A DNA stretch of 9,409 nucleotides from URNF01 sp045634325. GTDB taxonomy: Bacteria; Bacillota; Clostridia; Oscillospirales; Acutalibacteraceae. The DNA lies in contig JAZRAA010000004.1 of the NCBI GenBank assembly GCA_045634325.1, positions 1 to 9,409 of the forward strand. The letters run 5' to 3'. The notes under the pieces are model-generated. The model searched no databases, was not told the DNA's origin, and was given only the letters and a program-made list of their open reading frames with translations. The translations under genes were made by a program, and so were the position numbers. Positions 1-4,570 of the stretch are shown here, one piece after another (within the stretch, counting starts at the first letter, position 1; the number at the start of each line of letters is the position of its first letter).

Positions 1-13
1 AAGTCCGGCGTTA

Positions 14-29
14 CGCCGTCATGACGGCG
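14..29. repeat. 16-bp perfect palindrome over a stop codon
   Basis: CGCCGTCATGACGGCG is a perfect inverted repeat that contains the TGA stop of the small membrane protein gene (19-249, minus). A second short dyad, CGGCGTTACGCCG, overlaps it at 6-18. Together they could form a stem at the 3' end of that reading frame, but no T-tract is visible before the window edge, so a terminator cannot be called. Confidence 0.45.
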
Positions 30-249
30 CGTTTGCGTTTTCCGGGTCATATGGCTCGATTACGTACAGTTCCGGGATAGTCCACGTTTCCGGGTCGCCC
101 CACCGCTCGCGCTCCATCGCTTCGATTGCGGCTTGTTTCTGCTCGCGTTCTTGTGCAGTCTGCGCTTCTGAGTGCAGATTCCACGCCGCCGCGCCGACAA
201 TTACGGCGCTAATAGCTCCTGCGGCAAGTCCTACCAATGCGCCGCCCAT
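19..249 (-). CDS. Small membrane-anchored protein, 76 aa
   Basis: Unrecognised phage protein. Residues about 4-24 form one Gly/Ala/Val-rich hydrophobic helix (GALVGLAAGAISAVIVGAAA) starting right after Met, so a single N-terminal membrane segment is likely. Residues 27-48 are a charged Gln/Glu/Lys/Arg-rich helix that may be a short coiled coil, and the tail is acidic and Pro-containing. The gene is translationally coupled to its upstream neighbour: the neighbour's TAA and this ATG overlap as TAATG (251-247), and a GAGGAGG Shine-Dalgarno lies 7 nt before the ATG inside the neighbour's last codons. It is the last gene of the leftward operon seen here; the operon may continue beyond the window. 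Glycine-zipper-like helices occur in small phage membrane proteins, but no function can be assigned. Confidence 0.75.
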   Translation of the reverse strand: MGGALVGLAAGAISAVIVGAAAWNLHSEAQTAQEREQKQAAIEAMERERWGDPETWTIPELYVIEPYDPENANAPS

Positions 250-758
250 TATGCCGCCTCCTCAAAACGTATGCCATCAATCACGGCATAGTAATAGAGG
301 CGTTCGCGTTTGGCCCCGTTTTCCTCCCATACGCTGGTTTTGCTTTTGAGCTCCGCGCCAAAGGTACGCGCAATATCGCGCAACTTATCGGCCATTATGA
401 CGTTTCCATCGTACATGCCCGATACATACGGATAGGCGCCGCATTTATCAAGCAACGTCACAATAGCCAGCATTTCGCTTTTGGATATGCCGCCCTCAGC
501 GTCGGATTTGCTTTCAATGCCGAAAAGCGTCACGCCGTCAATTTCTGTCTTATGGGAGGCGTAAAGCGGCCCGTGATTCTCGCCGTTCATGCGTTTCCAC
601 TCTGCCGTTACGTGTGCGTTGTGAGCTTTGGCAAGCTCATCAACCCATTTCGCGTCATTGAGTTGTAGGCAGTTCTTGCCATTGCCATAGTCGCAAACGT
701 TCAGTATCCGCGCCTCTTCGTTGAGCGCGTTTACAATTCCTTTCAACGCGTCGTTCAT
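249..758 (-). CDS. Hypothetical phage protein, 169 aa
   Basis: A family is not recognised. The protein is soluble and mixed alpha/beta, starting MNDALKGIVNALNEEARILN, with no signal or membrane segment and no obvious catalytic motif. I chose the start at 758 rather than the ATG at 773 because GGAGGA (771-766) lies 7 nt upstream of 758, whereas nothing convincing precedes 773. The GGAGGA is embedded in the last codons of the preceding DUF6906 gene, and that gene's TAA lies between SD and start, so the two are probably co-translated. The 3' end overlaps the next gene by one base (TAATG). Its position in the left operon downstream of Rha suggests an early accessory function. Confidence 0.8.
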   Translation of the reverse strand: MNDALKGIVNALNEEARILNVCDYGNGKNCLQLNDAKWVDELAKAHNAHVTAEWKRMNGENHGPLYASHKTEIDGVTLFGIESKSDAEGGISKSEMLAIVTLLDKCGAYPYVSGMYDGNVIMADKLRDIARTFGAELKSKTSVWEENGAKRERLYYYAVIDGIRFEEAA

Positions 759-762
759 TTTT

Positions 763-942
763 TTATCCTCCATTTCTCTTTGTCTGTTTCGGGACGCTTA
801 CGCGCTTTTCCGCGTCGGTTTTGCTTATCAAAAACCAGTAAAGGTTATTTTCCGCGCAAAAGTAAAACTCCGACGCTTCTAAGCCCGCCTTAGTCGCGGC
901 CTCTTTTTGTCTCCGCGTCAGATTCCTCCGACGCTCGCGCAT
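763..942 (-). CDS. DUF6906-like small phage protein, 59 aa
   Basis: This gene is short and easily missed. The product starts MRERRRNLTRRQKEAATKAG and ends with a basic tail, KRVSVPKQTKRNGG. The pattern of a basic N-terminus, a [LP]T-x-x-Q-K helix, a G-L-[DE] turn with an aromatic, a short beta pair (NLYWFLISK) and K-R-V at the end matches what I remember of the DUF6906 family of about 50-residue phage proteins, whose function is unknown. GGGAGG (958-953) precedes the ATG by 10 nt; an ATG closer to it is followed at once by a stop. It reads into the 169-aa gene, whose SD lies inside its last codons. The family assignment comes from memory of the pattern, not a search. Confidence 0.7.
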   Translation of the reverse strand: MRERRRNLTRRQKEAATKAGLEASEFYFCAENNLYWFLISKTDAEKRVSVPKQTKRNGG

Positions 943-952
943 TGTCTCACAT

Positions 953-1174
953 CCTCCCTTTCCCGACGCTTACGCGCCGGGTTTTCGCTATCTTGCGGCA
1001 TTGCCACAGGACAGCTATGTAACATGATTCAGTTTTCAAGGTGCGTCGCGCTAAGGGGCGAACCCCGCCGCTTATCGGATACGGCTCCCCATGTGCGGGG
1101 ATTGCGGCTCACGCGCCGCGCTCCCCTATATATAGCCCGGATTACGCGCCGGGTCGCGTTGCTTGGTTGCGGAT
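953..1174 (-). ncRNA. Structured noncoding gap in left operon
   Basis: About 220 nt lie between the 91-aa gene and the DUF6906 gene, with no credible coding frame, in an operon where other gaps are a few bases. Read on the minus strand it contains GCGGC-GCGTGA-GCCGC, CCCC-GCACAT-GGGG and GGGG-TTCG-CCCC, the last flanked by TAAG/CTTA, so it can fold into three consecutive GC-rich hairpins. These are followed by an unpaired stretch (CACCTTGAAAACTGAATCATG) and the recurring motif CATAGCTGT. There is no T-tract, so this is not an intrinsic terminator. It could be a processed RNA, a leader that controls the distal genes, or a degraded gene. Confidence 0.4.
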
Positions 1175-1450
1175 TCAGGCGGCGGCTTGCTCCGACGCGT
1201 ACAAAGGCGGCGTTTCTATGTGCCAGTAGCCGCTTTGATTGCGCCAGCAATCGGAGTTTACGGCGTCAATCAGCGTCGCGCCGATTTCCGGCGGCACGTC
1301 TCCGGCCTTGCCCGTGTAAACGGCGTCAGCCTTTATCGGCTCCCCGTCATCGTCGCACGTGGGACGGATAACGCGAATTTCGTCGCCGGACGGGATTTTC
1401 TGCGCCTCGATAAAGTCTTTCAGCGGCAATTCAAAGCGGGTCTTGTACAT
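1175..1450 (-). CDS. Hypothetical phage protein, 91 aa
   Basis: Not recognised. The product begins MYKTRFELPLKDFIEAQKIP, has an acidic central loop (TCDDDGEPIKADAV) and two Trp residues near the C-terminus (CWRNQSGYWHIE), and looks like a small mostly-beta protein. The start at 1450 is preferred over an ATG at 1468 because AGGAGAG (about 1463-1457) is 6 nt before it, within the 3' end of rha. It overlaps the end of rha by 20 nt, which indicates translational coupling and the same transcript. After it comes a structured gap of about 220 nt before the next gene, so the operon may be partly uncoupled here. Confidence 0.75.
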   Translation of the reverse strand: MYKTRFELPLKDFIEAQKIPSGDEIRVIRPTCDDDGEPIKADAVYTGKAGDVPPEIGATLIDAVNSDCWRNQSGYWHIETPPLYASEQAAA

Positions 1451-2141
1451 AGTGCGCTCTCCTCTCATTTATGCGCCGTCCATGAGCGGCGCGGCGGTCA
1501 CGGTATGCGATAAGCGCGGCCTTGCGCGTCTGGAAGTCAGGATACGCTATCAAAAAGCCGACATCGACGCTTTGCAGTTCATCCATCATTTTCGCCTGTT
1601 CCGGCGTCAGATAGGGTCGTATACTCGCGCCCTTTTCAATCCCGTGCTTTTCCCGGAAATCCTTTGCGCTCATTCCGGTAACAATGCGGTTTAGCATATC
1701 GCACTCATTTATAAAGTGGTGCGGCTTTGGCGGCTCATGAATCAGCGCGATATTTGCTGTCAGGCGTGGATATTCACGCTTTTGAGAGAGGCGCGTTTCA
1801 ATTTGCGCTTCCATCTCGTCAAATCGGCGGATATACAATTCCTTATAGTGCATAGCTTTCTTCCCTGTATATCCCATAACAAGAATTGTAAAACCGTCAC
1901 GGGTCAGGAGATATGCCTTTTGTTTGCGCCCGTAGCTATCCCGGTAGGACATCGGGCCAAAATTGGCCCGAACAAATTCCGCGCTCAATCCAGATTCGGG
2001 GTCAGTGATTCTCTCAATGTCTCGCAAGACTTTTTTGTGCGCCTTGCCAAACATCTGCGCCACAAACAAACTGTCTACTCGCGTTGTCGCGTTCTCGTCG
2101 GCAAACACGCCGTATTCGTCACGCGCAATCAGTTCTTTCAT
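1431..2141 (-). CDS. rha: Rha family phage regulatory protein
   Basis: Residues about 20-115 form a clear Rha domain: R-V-D-S-L-F-V-A-Q-M-F-G-K-A-H-K-K-V-L-R-D-I near the N-terminus, then NFGPMSYRDSYGRKQKAYLL, TRDGFTILVMGYTGKKA and the terminal helix YIRRFDEMEAQ. Rha proteins are phage regulators, first noted in lambdoid phages where the protein interferes with growth in hosts lacking IHF; many Firmicute prophages carry one beside the lysogeny switch. The C-terminal half (about 125-236) is a helical extension (MSAKDFREKHGI, YLTPEQAKMMDEL) that I cannot assign and that probably senses or binds a partner. The ATG at 2141 has GAGGTGA 5 nt upstream, right after the stop of the 41-aa microprotein, so it is the third gene of the leftward operon. 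Total length, 236 aa, is normal for Rha with a C-terminal domain. Confidence 0.9.
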   Translation of the reverse strand: MKELIARDEYGVFADENATTRVDSLFVAQMFGKAHKKVLRDIERITDPESGLSAEFVRANFGPMSYRDSYGRKQKAYLLTRDGFTILVMGYTGKKAMHYKELYIRRFDEMEAQIETRLSQKREYPRLTANIALIHEPPKPHHFINECDMLNRIVTGMSAKDFREKHGIEKGASIRPYLTPEQAKMMDELQSVDVGFLIAYPDFQTRKAALIAYRDRRAAHGRRINERRAHYVQDPL

Positions 2142-2152
2142 ACGCTCACCTC

Positions 2153-2278
2153 TTAGGCCTTTTCAGATTCCGGCGACGGGTAGAGATTCATCATCTCCGC
2201 CAGAAACACAATCCGCTGTTTTTGCTCGTCATCCAGCAAAGGCCAGATTTCAAGCATAAAGTAGTCTTGCGGGTTCAT
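2153..2278 (-). CDS. 41-aa microprotein, regulator-tail module
   Basis: A tiny gene coupled to the HTH gene by an ATGA overlap (2278-2275), with AGGAGG 7 nt upstream of the ATG. The product starts MNPQDYFMLEIWPLLDDEQK and continues with a second amphipathic helix (RIVFLAEMMNLYP) and a short charged tail. It is clearly paralogous to the 48-aa protein at 3971-4117 (MNP-[QK]-D-Y, WPLL, DEQK, VF-x-A, Y-P-x-P). The core M-x-E-[IL]-x-x-x-L-x-x-E-Q-x-x-x-[LI]-[VC]-x-x-A also ends all three regulators of the plus-strand cassette (2711, 3225 and 3583). It has no DNA-binding domain. Known: such two-helix tails are common at the ends of small XRE regulators. Inference: the peptide may pair with those regulators. 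Confidence 0.8.
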   Translation of the reverse strand: MNPQDYFMLEIWPLLDDEQKQRIVFLAEMMNLYPSPESEKA

Positions 2279-2520
2279 GTTTCGGCCTCCTGATAGTCAT
2301 GCGGGGCGGGCGTCTGAACGGAATCACGCTGGAATAGATATTCAAGGCGCAAACCGGGGAAAAGTTTATCCCGAATGCGGAACGCCTCATCAATCGTGAA
2401 CTCCGTGCTCTCATTCAGCTTGTTTATTACTGTTTTCATGGAAGAGCAACCAATGGCATTTTGCAACATGGCATTGGATACCCCAAACCGCGCCATTTCC
2501 GCGCTAAGATTTCTCATCAT
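2275..2520 (-). CDS. Small HTH regulator, Cro-like position
   Basis: This 81-aa protein is the first gene of the leftward operon, directly under the promoter at 2569-2597. Residues about 6-60 read as a compact helical DNA-binding fold: NLSAEMARFGVSNAMLQNAI, then CSSMKTVINKLNESTEF and TIDEAFRIRDKLFPGLRLEYLF. The closing [LM]-x-L-E-Y-L-F segment is typical of the last helix of XRE-type domains in Firmicute phages. The tail is short, polar and Pro-containing. Position, size and divergence from the repressor gene suggest a Cro-type role, shutting off the repressor promoter. Two ATGs are adjacent (2520 and 2517). GAGG (2528-2525) is 4 nt from the first and 7 nt from the second, so translation may start at the second. 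Confidence 0.8.
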   Translation of the reverse strand: MMRNLSAEMARFGVSNAMLQNAIGCSSMKTVINKLNESTEFTIDEAFRIRDKLFPGLRLEYLFQRDSVQTPAPHDYQEAET

Positions 2521-2568
2521 CTCACCTCAATTCCCTTAAATTCACGTAATCACGTTTGGATTATCTGC

Positions 2569-2597
2569 ATTATACACGCTATAGCGTTAATTGTCAA
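2569..2597 (-). promoter_or_regulatory. Leftward early promoter PL
   Basis: On the minus strand TTGACA (2597-2592) and TATAAT (2574-2569) are separated by exactly 17 nt. Both boxes are perfect sigma-A consensus. It drives the Cro-like gene and the operon down to the left edge. The predicted start of transcription is near 2562, leaving a 5' leader of about 40 nt. Confidence 0.85.
2576..2587. promoter_or_regulatory. Palindromic operator in PL spacer
   Basis: ACGCTATAGCGT is a perfect 12-bp palindrome lying wholly within the 17-bp spacer between the -35 and -10 of PL. A repressor bound here would block polymerase directly. Its half-site TAGCGT recurs at 2662-2667 and 2685-2690, inside each copy of the tandem repeat just downstream of the rightward -10, so one regulator could act on both promoters. 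Confidence 0.6.
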
Positions 2598-2629
2598 GAA
2601 CAAATTTGCATTTTCGCGTAAATTTTTTC

Positions 2630-2658
2630 TTTACACGCAAAAAAGTTTATGATATAAT
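2630..2658 (+). promoter_or_regulatory. Rightward repressor promoter PR
   Basis: TTTACA (2630-2635) and TATAAT (2653-2658) are 17 bp apart, and TG at 2650-2651 makes this an extended -10 promoter. It points at the XRE repressor gene at 2711. Its -35 lies back to back with that of PL, about 32 bp away. The predicted start is near 2665, inside the first copy of the 23-bp tandem repeat. Confidence 0.8.
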
Positions 2659-2697
2659 AGGTAGCGTCAAGAAAATATAATAGGTAGCGTCAAGAAA
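2652..2697 (+). repeat. Perfect tandem 23-bp duplication over -10
   Basis: Two identical, directly adjacent 23-bp units (2652-2674 and 2675-2697) each begin ATATAATAGG and end GCGTCAAGAAA. Each carries a TATAAT box and a TAGCGT half-site. The second TATAAT (2676-2681) has no fitting -35 and no TG, so it is probably not an independent promoter; the duplication adds an operator half-site and lengthens the leader by 23 nt just before the SD. Confidence 0.9.
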
Positions 2698-2710
2698 GGG
2701 GGTGAATGCT

Positions 2711-3109
2711 ATGACATTGGAGGAGCAGTTAAAGCGGAAGATTCTGGAACGCTACAAGAGCGTCCGGGCGTTCACGTCTGCGATTGGCGTCTCTTATTCT
2801 ACGGTGGATTCCGCATTGAAGCGGGAACACGGGATTAAAAACGCCGGGATTGTGACAATGCTTAAAATCTTCGACGCGCTTGGTTTAGATATTGAGAGCG
2901 TCGCAGAGGGGACATTGCGCAACAAAGGGGAGCCGCCCGCGCCGCCTGTCGCGTCCGCCGAAACTGTCCTGCCCGAACTTACGCCGGAAGAATCGCTGGC
3001 CGCTGATATGGAGGAGCTTTTGCAAACGCTGACGCCTCAACAGGCCGCGCTTCTCTGCAAAATCGCGGCGCGGTGGTTGGAGCACGTCAAGGCCACGGCG
3101 AAACTCTAA
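2711..3109 (+). CDS. XRE-family repressor, CI-like position
   Basis: This 132-aa regulator is the first gene under PR. The N-terminal helix-turn-helix domain spans about residues 1-65: RKILERYKSVRAFTSAIGVS, then YSTVDSALKREHGIKNAGIV and a closing LKIFDALGLDIESVAEG. An Ala/Pro-rich linker (about 71-92) follows, then the shared C-terminal module starting MEELLQTLTPQQAALLCKIA. It lacks a LexA-type peptidase domain, so induction would not be by self-cleavage. The ATG at 2711 is preferred over a GTG at 2702, because AAGGGGGTGA (2696-2705) overlaps the GTG and stands 5 nt before the ATG. It probably maintains repression of PL, in antagonism with the Cro-like gene. Confidence 0.85.
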   Translation: MTLEEQLKRKILERYKSVRAFTSAIGVSYSTVDSALKREHGIKNAGIVTMLKIFDALGLDIESVAEGTLRNKGEPPAPPVASAETVLPELTPEESLAADMEELLQTLTPQQAALLCKIAARWLEHVKATAKL

Positions 3110-3118
3110 CCGCGCAAA

Positions 3119-3149
3119 AAGTCCCGTCCCTGAAAACGGGGCGGGACTT
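3119..3149. terminator. GC-rich hairpin after repressor gene
   Basis: AAGTCCCGTCCC (3119-3130) pairs with GGGGCGGGACTT (3138-3149), 12 bp with one T-G wobble, around a 7-nt loop. On the plus strand only TT and then mixed bases follow, so termination of the repressor message may be partial. On the minus strand the stem is followed by a run of five T, which makes a better terminator for transcripts coming leftward from the 48-aa gene. Confidence 0.65.
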
Positions 3150-3163
3150 ACTATCTGTAGTTG

Positions 3164-3192
3164 TTGCGCTTTGTTGCGGATAATTGTAAAAT
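3164..3192 (+). promoter_or_regulatory. Possible weak promoter for second XRE gene
   Basis: TTGCGC (3164-3169) and TAAAAT (3187-3192) are 17 bp apart, upstream of the XRE gene at 3225. Each box has two mismatches to consensus. Because a hairpin lies between this gene and the one before it, a separate promoter is plausible, but the match is weak. Confidence 0.3.
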
Positions 3193-3224
3193 ATCGCGGT
3201 ATTAAGAGACAGGAGTTTCACAAA

Positions 3225-3563
3225 ATGCGATTGCGCGAACCTTTACATGACGTTTCAAAAATCATGACGCCTGATATTCTCCGCAATTTGCGGGAAGCGC
3301 ATAGGCTCTCGCAGTTAGAGCTTGCTTGTATTTTAGACGTGTCGCAACAAGCCGTTTCCAAATGGGAGATAGGCGATTCCCTGCCAACAACGAAAGCCTT
3401 GCAAGCTCTTTCGGACTATTACGGCGTCCCGACTGATTGCATACTGGGACGCGAAACGGCATTACAGGCGCGTATGCGTGAACTGTTGGCGCGTCTTACG
3501 TCGGAACAGGCCGCGCAACTGTGCGACATTGCGCTGGGCATGATAAACGGCGCAGAGAAATGA
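3225..3563 (+). CDS. XRE-family transcriptional regulator, 112 aa
   Basis: A classical HTH_3 domain fills about residues 17-75: ILRNLREAHRLSQLELACIL, DVSQQAVSKWEIGDSLPT and ALQALSDYYGVPTDCILGR. The LSQLELA...VSQQAVSKWE core is the standard recognition-helix pattern of Firmicute phage repressors and SinR-like proteins. The C-terminus is the shared module MRELLARLTSEQAAQLCDIA followed by a short tail. I chose the ATG at 3225, because AGGAG (3211-3215) lies 9 nt upstream; the open frame extends further only through unlikely TTG codons. It lies between the first repressor and a third module-bearing protein, in a cassette of three small regulators. Which promoter it binds cannot be told from the sequence. 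Confidence 0.9.
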   Translation: MRLREPLHDVSKIMTPDILRNLREAHRLSQLELACILDVSQQAVSKWEIGDSLPTTKALQALSDYYGVPTDCILGRETALQARMRELLARLTSEQAAQLCDIALGMINGAEK

Positions 3564-3582
3564 CGGACAGGAGGAATCAAAA

Positions 3583-3930
3583 GTGACAGATGAAGAACGG
3601 AATCTTTTGAAAGAGATTCAAGCGGAGGGCGGTTCGCGGTACGTCCCCGGAGACACCCATCCGGGCGGCGCGTATGTCACACTGAAACAAGGCGGCTTCT
3701 TAGAAGAAAAGTTGGAAGGAAGAGTGTCAGACGGGGAAGGCGGCTATTCTGTCAAGGGCAGAACTTTCTCTATCACGCCTAAAGGCAAAGCGTTTCTTGA
3801 AAACGGCGAAAAAGGCGTCCTCGCTTTCCGCATGAAAGAACTGATTTATCAGTTGTCGGACGAACAGGCGGAATTTCTTGTCGCCGTCGCGGAGAAAATG
3901 CTGGAACCTATCAAAACCCACATTGAATGA
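3583..3930 (+). CDS. Small winged-helix-like regulator, 115 aa
   Basis: Starts with GTG, with AGGAGG (3569-3574) 8 nt upstream, 19 nt after the XRE gene, so it is co-transcribed. The N-terminal part (about 1-75) has the rhythm of a winged helix: a first helix (EERNLLKEIQAEGG), a second with a G-A-Y-V-T-L-K-Q-G-G-F-L-E step, a charged Gly-rich wing (EGRVSDGEGGYSVKGRTF) and the strand-helix ITPKGKAFLENG, seen in MarR/PadR-like folds. The last 33 residues are the shared module (MKELIYQLSDEQAEFLVAVA). The domain call is by pattern only. If right, all three genes of this cassette join a DNA-binding head of differing type to the same tail. Confidence 0.75.
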   Translation: MTDEERNLLKEIQAEGGSRYVPGDTHPGGAYVTLKQGGFLEEKLEGRVSDGEGGYSVKGRTFSITPKGKAFLENGEKGVLAFRMKELIYQLSDEQAEFLVAVAEKMLEPIKTHIE

Positions 3931-3933
3931 CTT

Positions 3934-3967
3934 ATCCCGCCCCTCCAAACCGGAAGGGCGGGATTTT
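3934..3967 (+). terminator. Terminator of repressor cassette
   Basis: ATCCCGCCC (3934-3942) pairs perfectly with GGGCGGGAT (3956-3964); three further pairs lie inside after one mismatch, and TTTT follows. It lies 3 nt after the stop of the 115-aa gene and directly before the stop of the convergent 48-aa gene, so it separates the converging units. Confidence 0.8.
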
Positions 3968-3970
3968 GCG

Positions 3971-4117
3971 TCAATCGTCCGTGTCGCTGGTATCCGTGTC
4001 GGATTCATCCGGCTCCGGGTATTGCGCCATCAGGGACGCGACAAAGACAAGCCGCCGTTTCTGTTCGTCCGACAGCAAGGGCCACAGCTCATCCATCAGG
4101 TAGTCTTTCGGGTTCAT
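3971..4117 (-). CDS. 48-aa microprotein, paralogue of 41-aa protein
   Basis: Short and easily missed, but well supported: the ATG at 4117 has AAAGGAG 9 nt upstream, its own promoter lies at 4178-4206, and the product is paralogous to the 41-aa protein at 2153-2278. It starts MNPKDYLMDELWPLLSDEQK, continues RRLVFVASLMAQYPEP and ends in an acidic Asp/Thr/Ser tail (ESDTDTSDTDD). The first 34 residues are the helical module that also ends the three regulators encoded just beside it on the opposite strand. With no DNA-binding part and an acidic, DNA-mimic-like tail, a role as a dimerising inhibitor or adaptor of those regulators is a reasonable inference, not a demonstrated function. The gene converges on the cassette. 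Confidence 0.8.
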   Translation of the reverse strand: MNPKDYLMDELWPLLSDEQKRRLVFVASLMAQYPEPDESDTDTSDTDD

Positions 4118-4151
4118 GCGGGAAGGCTCCTTTCCCGCTAACCGGTTAGCG
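4118..4151 (-). promoter_or_regulatory. SD-loop hairpin and palindrome before 48-aa gene
   Basis: On the minus strand GCGGGAA-AGGAGCC-TTCCCGC (4138-4118) is a perfect 7-bp stem whose loop holds the AGGAG ribosome-binding site; the start codon follows the stem directly. It overlaps a perfect 16-bp palindrome, CGCTAACCGGTTAGCG (4136-4151), just upstream. The two stems share bases and cannot form together, so they may be alternative states controlling translation, or the palindrome may be a DNA operator. Confidence 0.55.
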
Positions 4152-4177
4152 CGTGTTTTTCAGCGTCCGCAAGTCGA

Positions 4178-4206
4178 ATTATGCCACATCTGCGGGGAAG
4201 GCGCAA
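4178..4206 (-). promoter_or_regulatory. Promoter of 48-aa microprotein gene
   Basis: On the minus strand TTGCGC (4206-4201) and CATAAT (4183-4178) are 17 nt apart, and TG one base before the -10 makes it an extended -10 promoter. The predicted start near 4171 gives a leader of about 54 nt that includes the 16-bp palindrome and the SD hairpin. Confidence 0.5.
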
Positions 4207-4221
4207 TATGAAGCGCGAAAA

Positions 4222-4332
4222 ATGGCAAGCAGCTATTCCAACGTGGAATTAAAGGATATGCTTGACTTTGTTCGCAAGGCGAAAGACGCATATCCGTGCG
4301 CGAAAGTGAAGGCTACAATGCAAATCGAATAA
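4222..4332 (+). CDS. Possible small ORF or gene remnant, 36 aa
   Basis: An open frame starting MASSYSNVELKDMLDFVRKA has protein-like composition and an amphipathic helix. The frame stays open upstream to about 4150 without a convincing start or SD, and nothing in the neighbourhood would transcribe it from the plus strand. It may be the 3' remnant of an older gene. The rest of 4142-4420 holds the microprotein promoter and palindrome; I see no other gene there. Confidence 0.25.
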   Translation: MASSYSNVELKDMLDFVRKAKDAYPCAKVKATMQIE

Positions 4333-4420
4333 TCAATGCGCATTTTCCGGGATTTTGCGTTGTTCTTTTTGCGCAATGCGAAAGCTACCACGCAAAAAGG
4401 CCGGATTTGCGTGATAGTTC

Positions 4421-4458
4421 AAAAAACAAAAGCCCCGCCGGATTCCCGGCAGGGCTTT
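4421..4458 (-). terminator. Strong intrinsic terminator of ncRNA
   Basis: On the minus strand AAAGCCCTGCCGG (4458-4446) pairs over 13 bp with CCGGCGGGGCTTT (4441-4429) around a GAAT loop. One U-G wobble becomes a C-A mismatch on the other strand, which supports the minus orientation. TTTTGTTTTTT follows. It ends the noncoding transcript begun at 5057. Confidence 0.92.
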
Positions 4459-4464
4459 CGCATT

Positions 4465-4565
4465 TGGTTGAGGCCAGCGGATTTGCACCGCAAGGGCTCG
4501 CGGAATGTTCCGCAAGAGTACACTGTGCTCTTGCCGCCGATATGACCGCCGCCCGTCAAGCCTCC
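4465..4565 (-). other. tRNA-like element B, class II-like
   Basis: On the minus strand GGAGGCT pairs with GGCCTCA as an acceptor stem (five Watson-Crick pairs, one wobble, and a G1-A72 mismatch), followed by A and an encoded CCA. A T-arm is present (GCGG-TGCAAAT-CCGC), but its loop has TGC instead of TTC. A possible GAC/GTC D-stem is followed by a perfect 7-bp stem GCAAGAG/CTCTTGC with a 9-nt loop, then a variable-arm-like hairpin GCGGA-ACAT-TCCGC. The anticodon region is not canonical, so this is tRNA-like or a tRNA pseudogene. Confidence 0.4.
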
Positions 4566-4570
4566 ATATA

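Noticed and set aside
793..976. Direct repeat GACGCTTACGCGC at 793-805 and 964-976 as attachment or recombination site
   Set aside because: One copy is coding sequence in the DUF6906 gene and the window has no integrase; a 13-bp match in GC-rich, codon-biased DNA is weak evidence.
2676..2681. Second TATAAT in the tandem repeat as an independent promoter
   Set aside because: At 17 bp upstream the -35 position is the first TATAAT, not a -35-like hexamer, and there is no TG extension.
3583..3930. Antitoxin of a toxin-antitoxin pair with the XRE gene at 3225
   Set aside because: Adjacent small genes with an HTH suggest a toxin-antitoxin pair, but neither partner shows a toxin-type motif and the shared tail argues for a regulator set.
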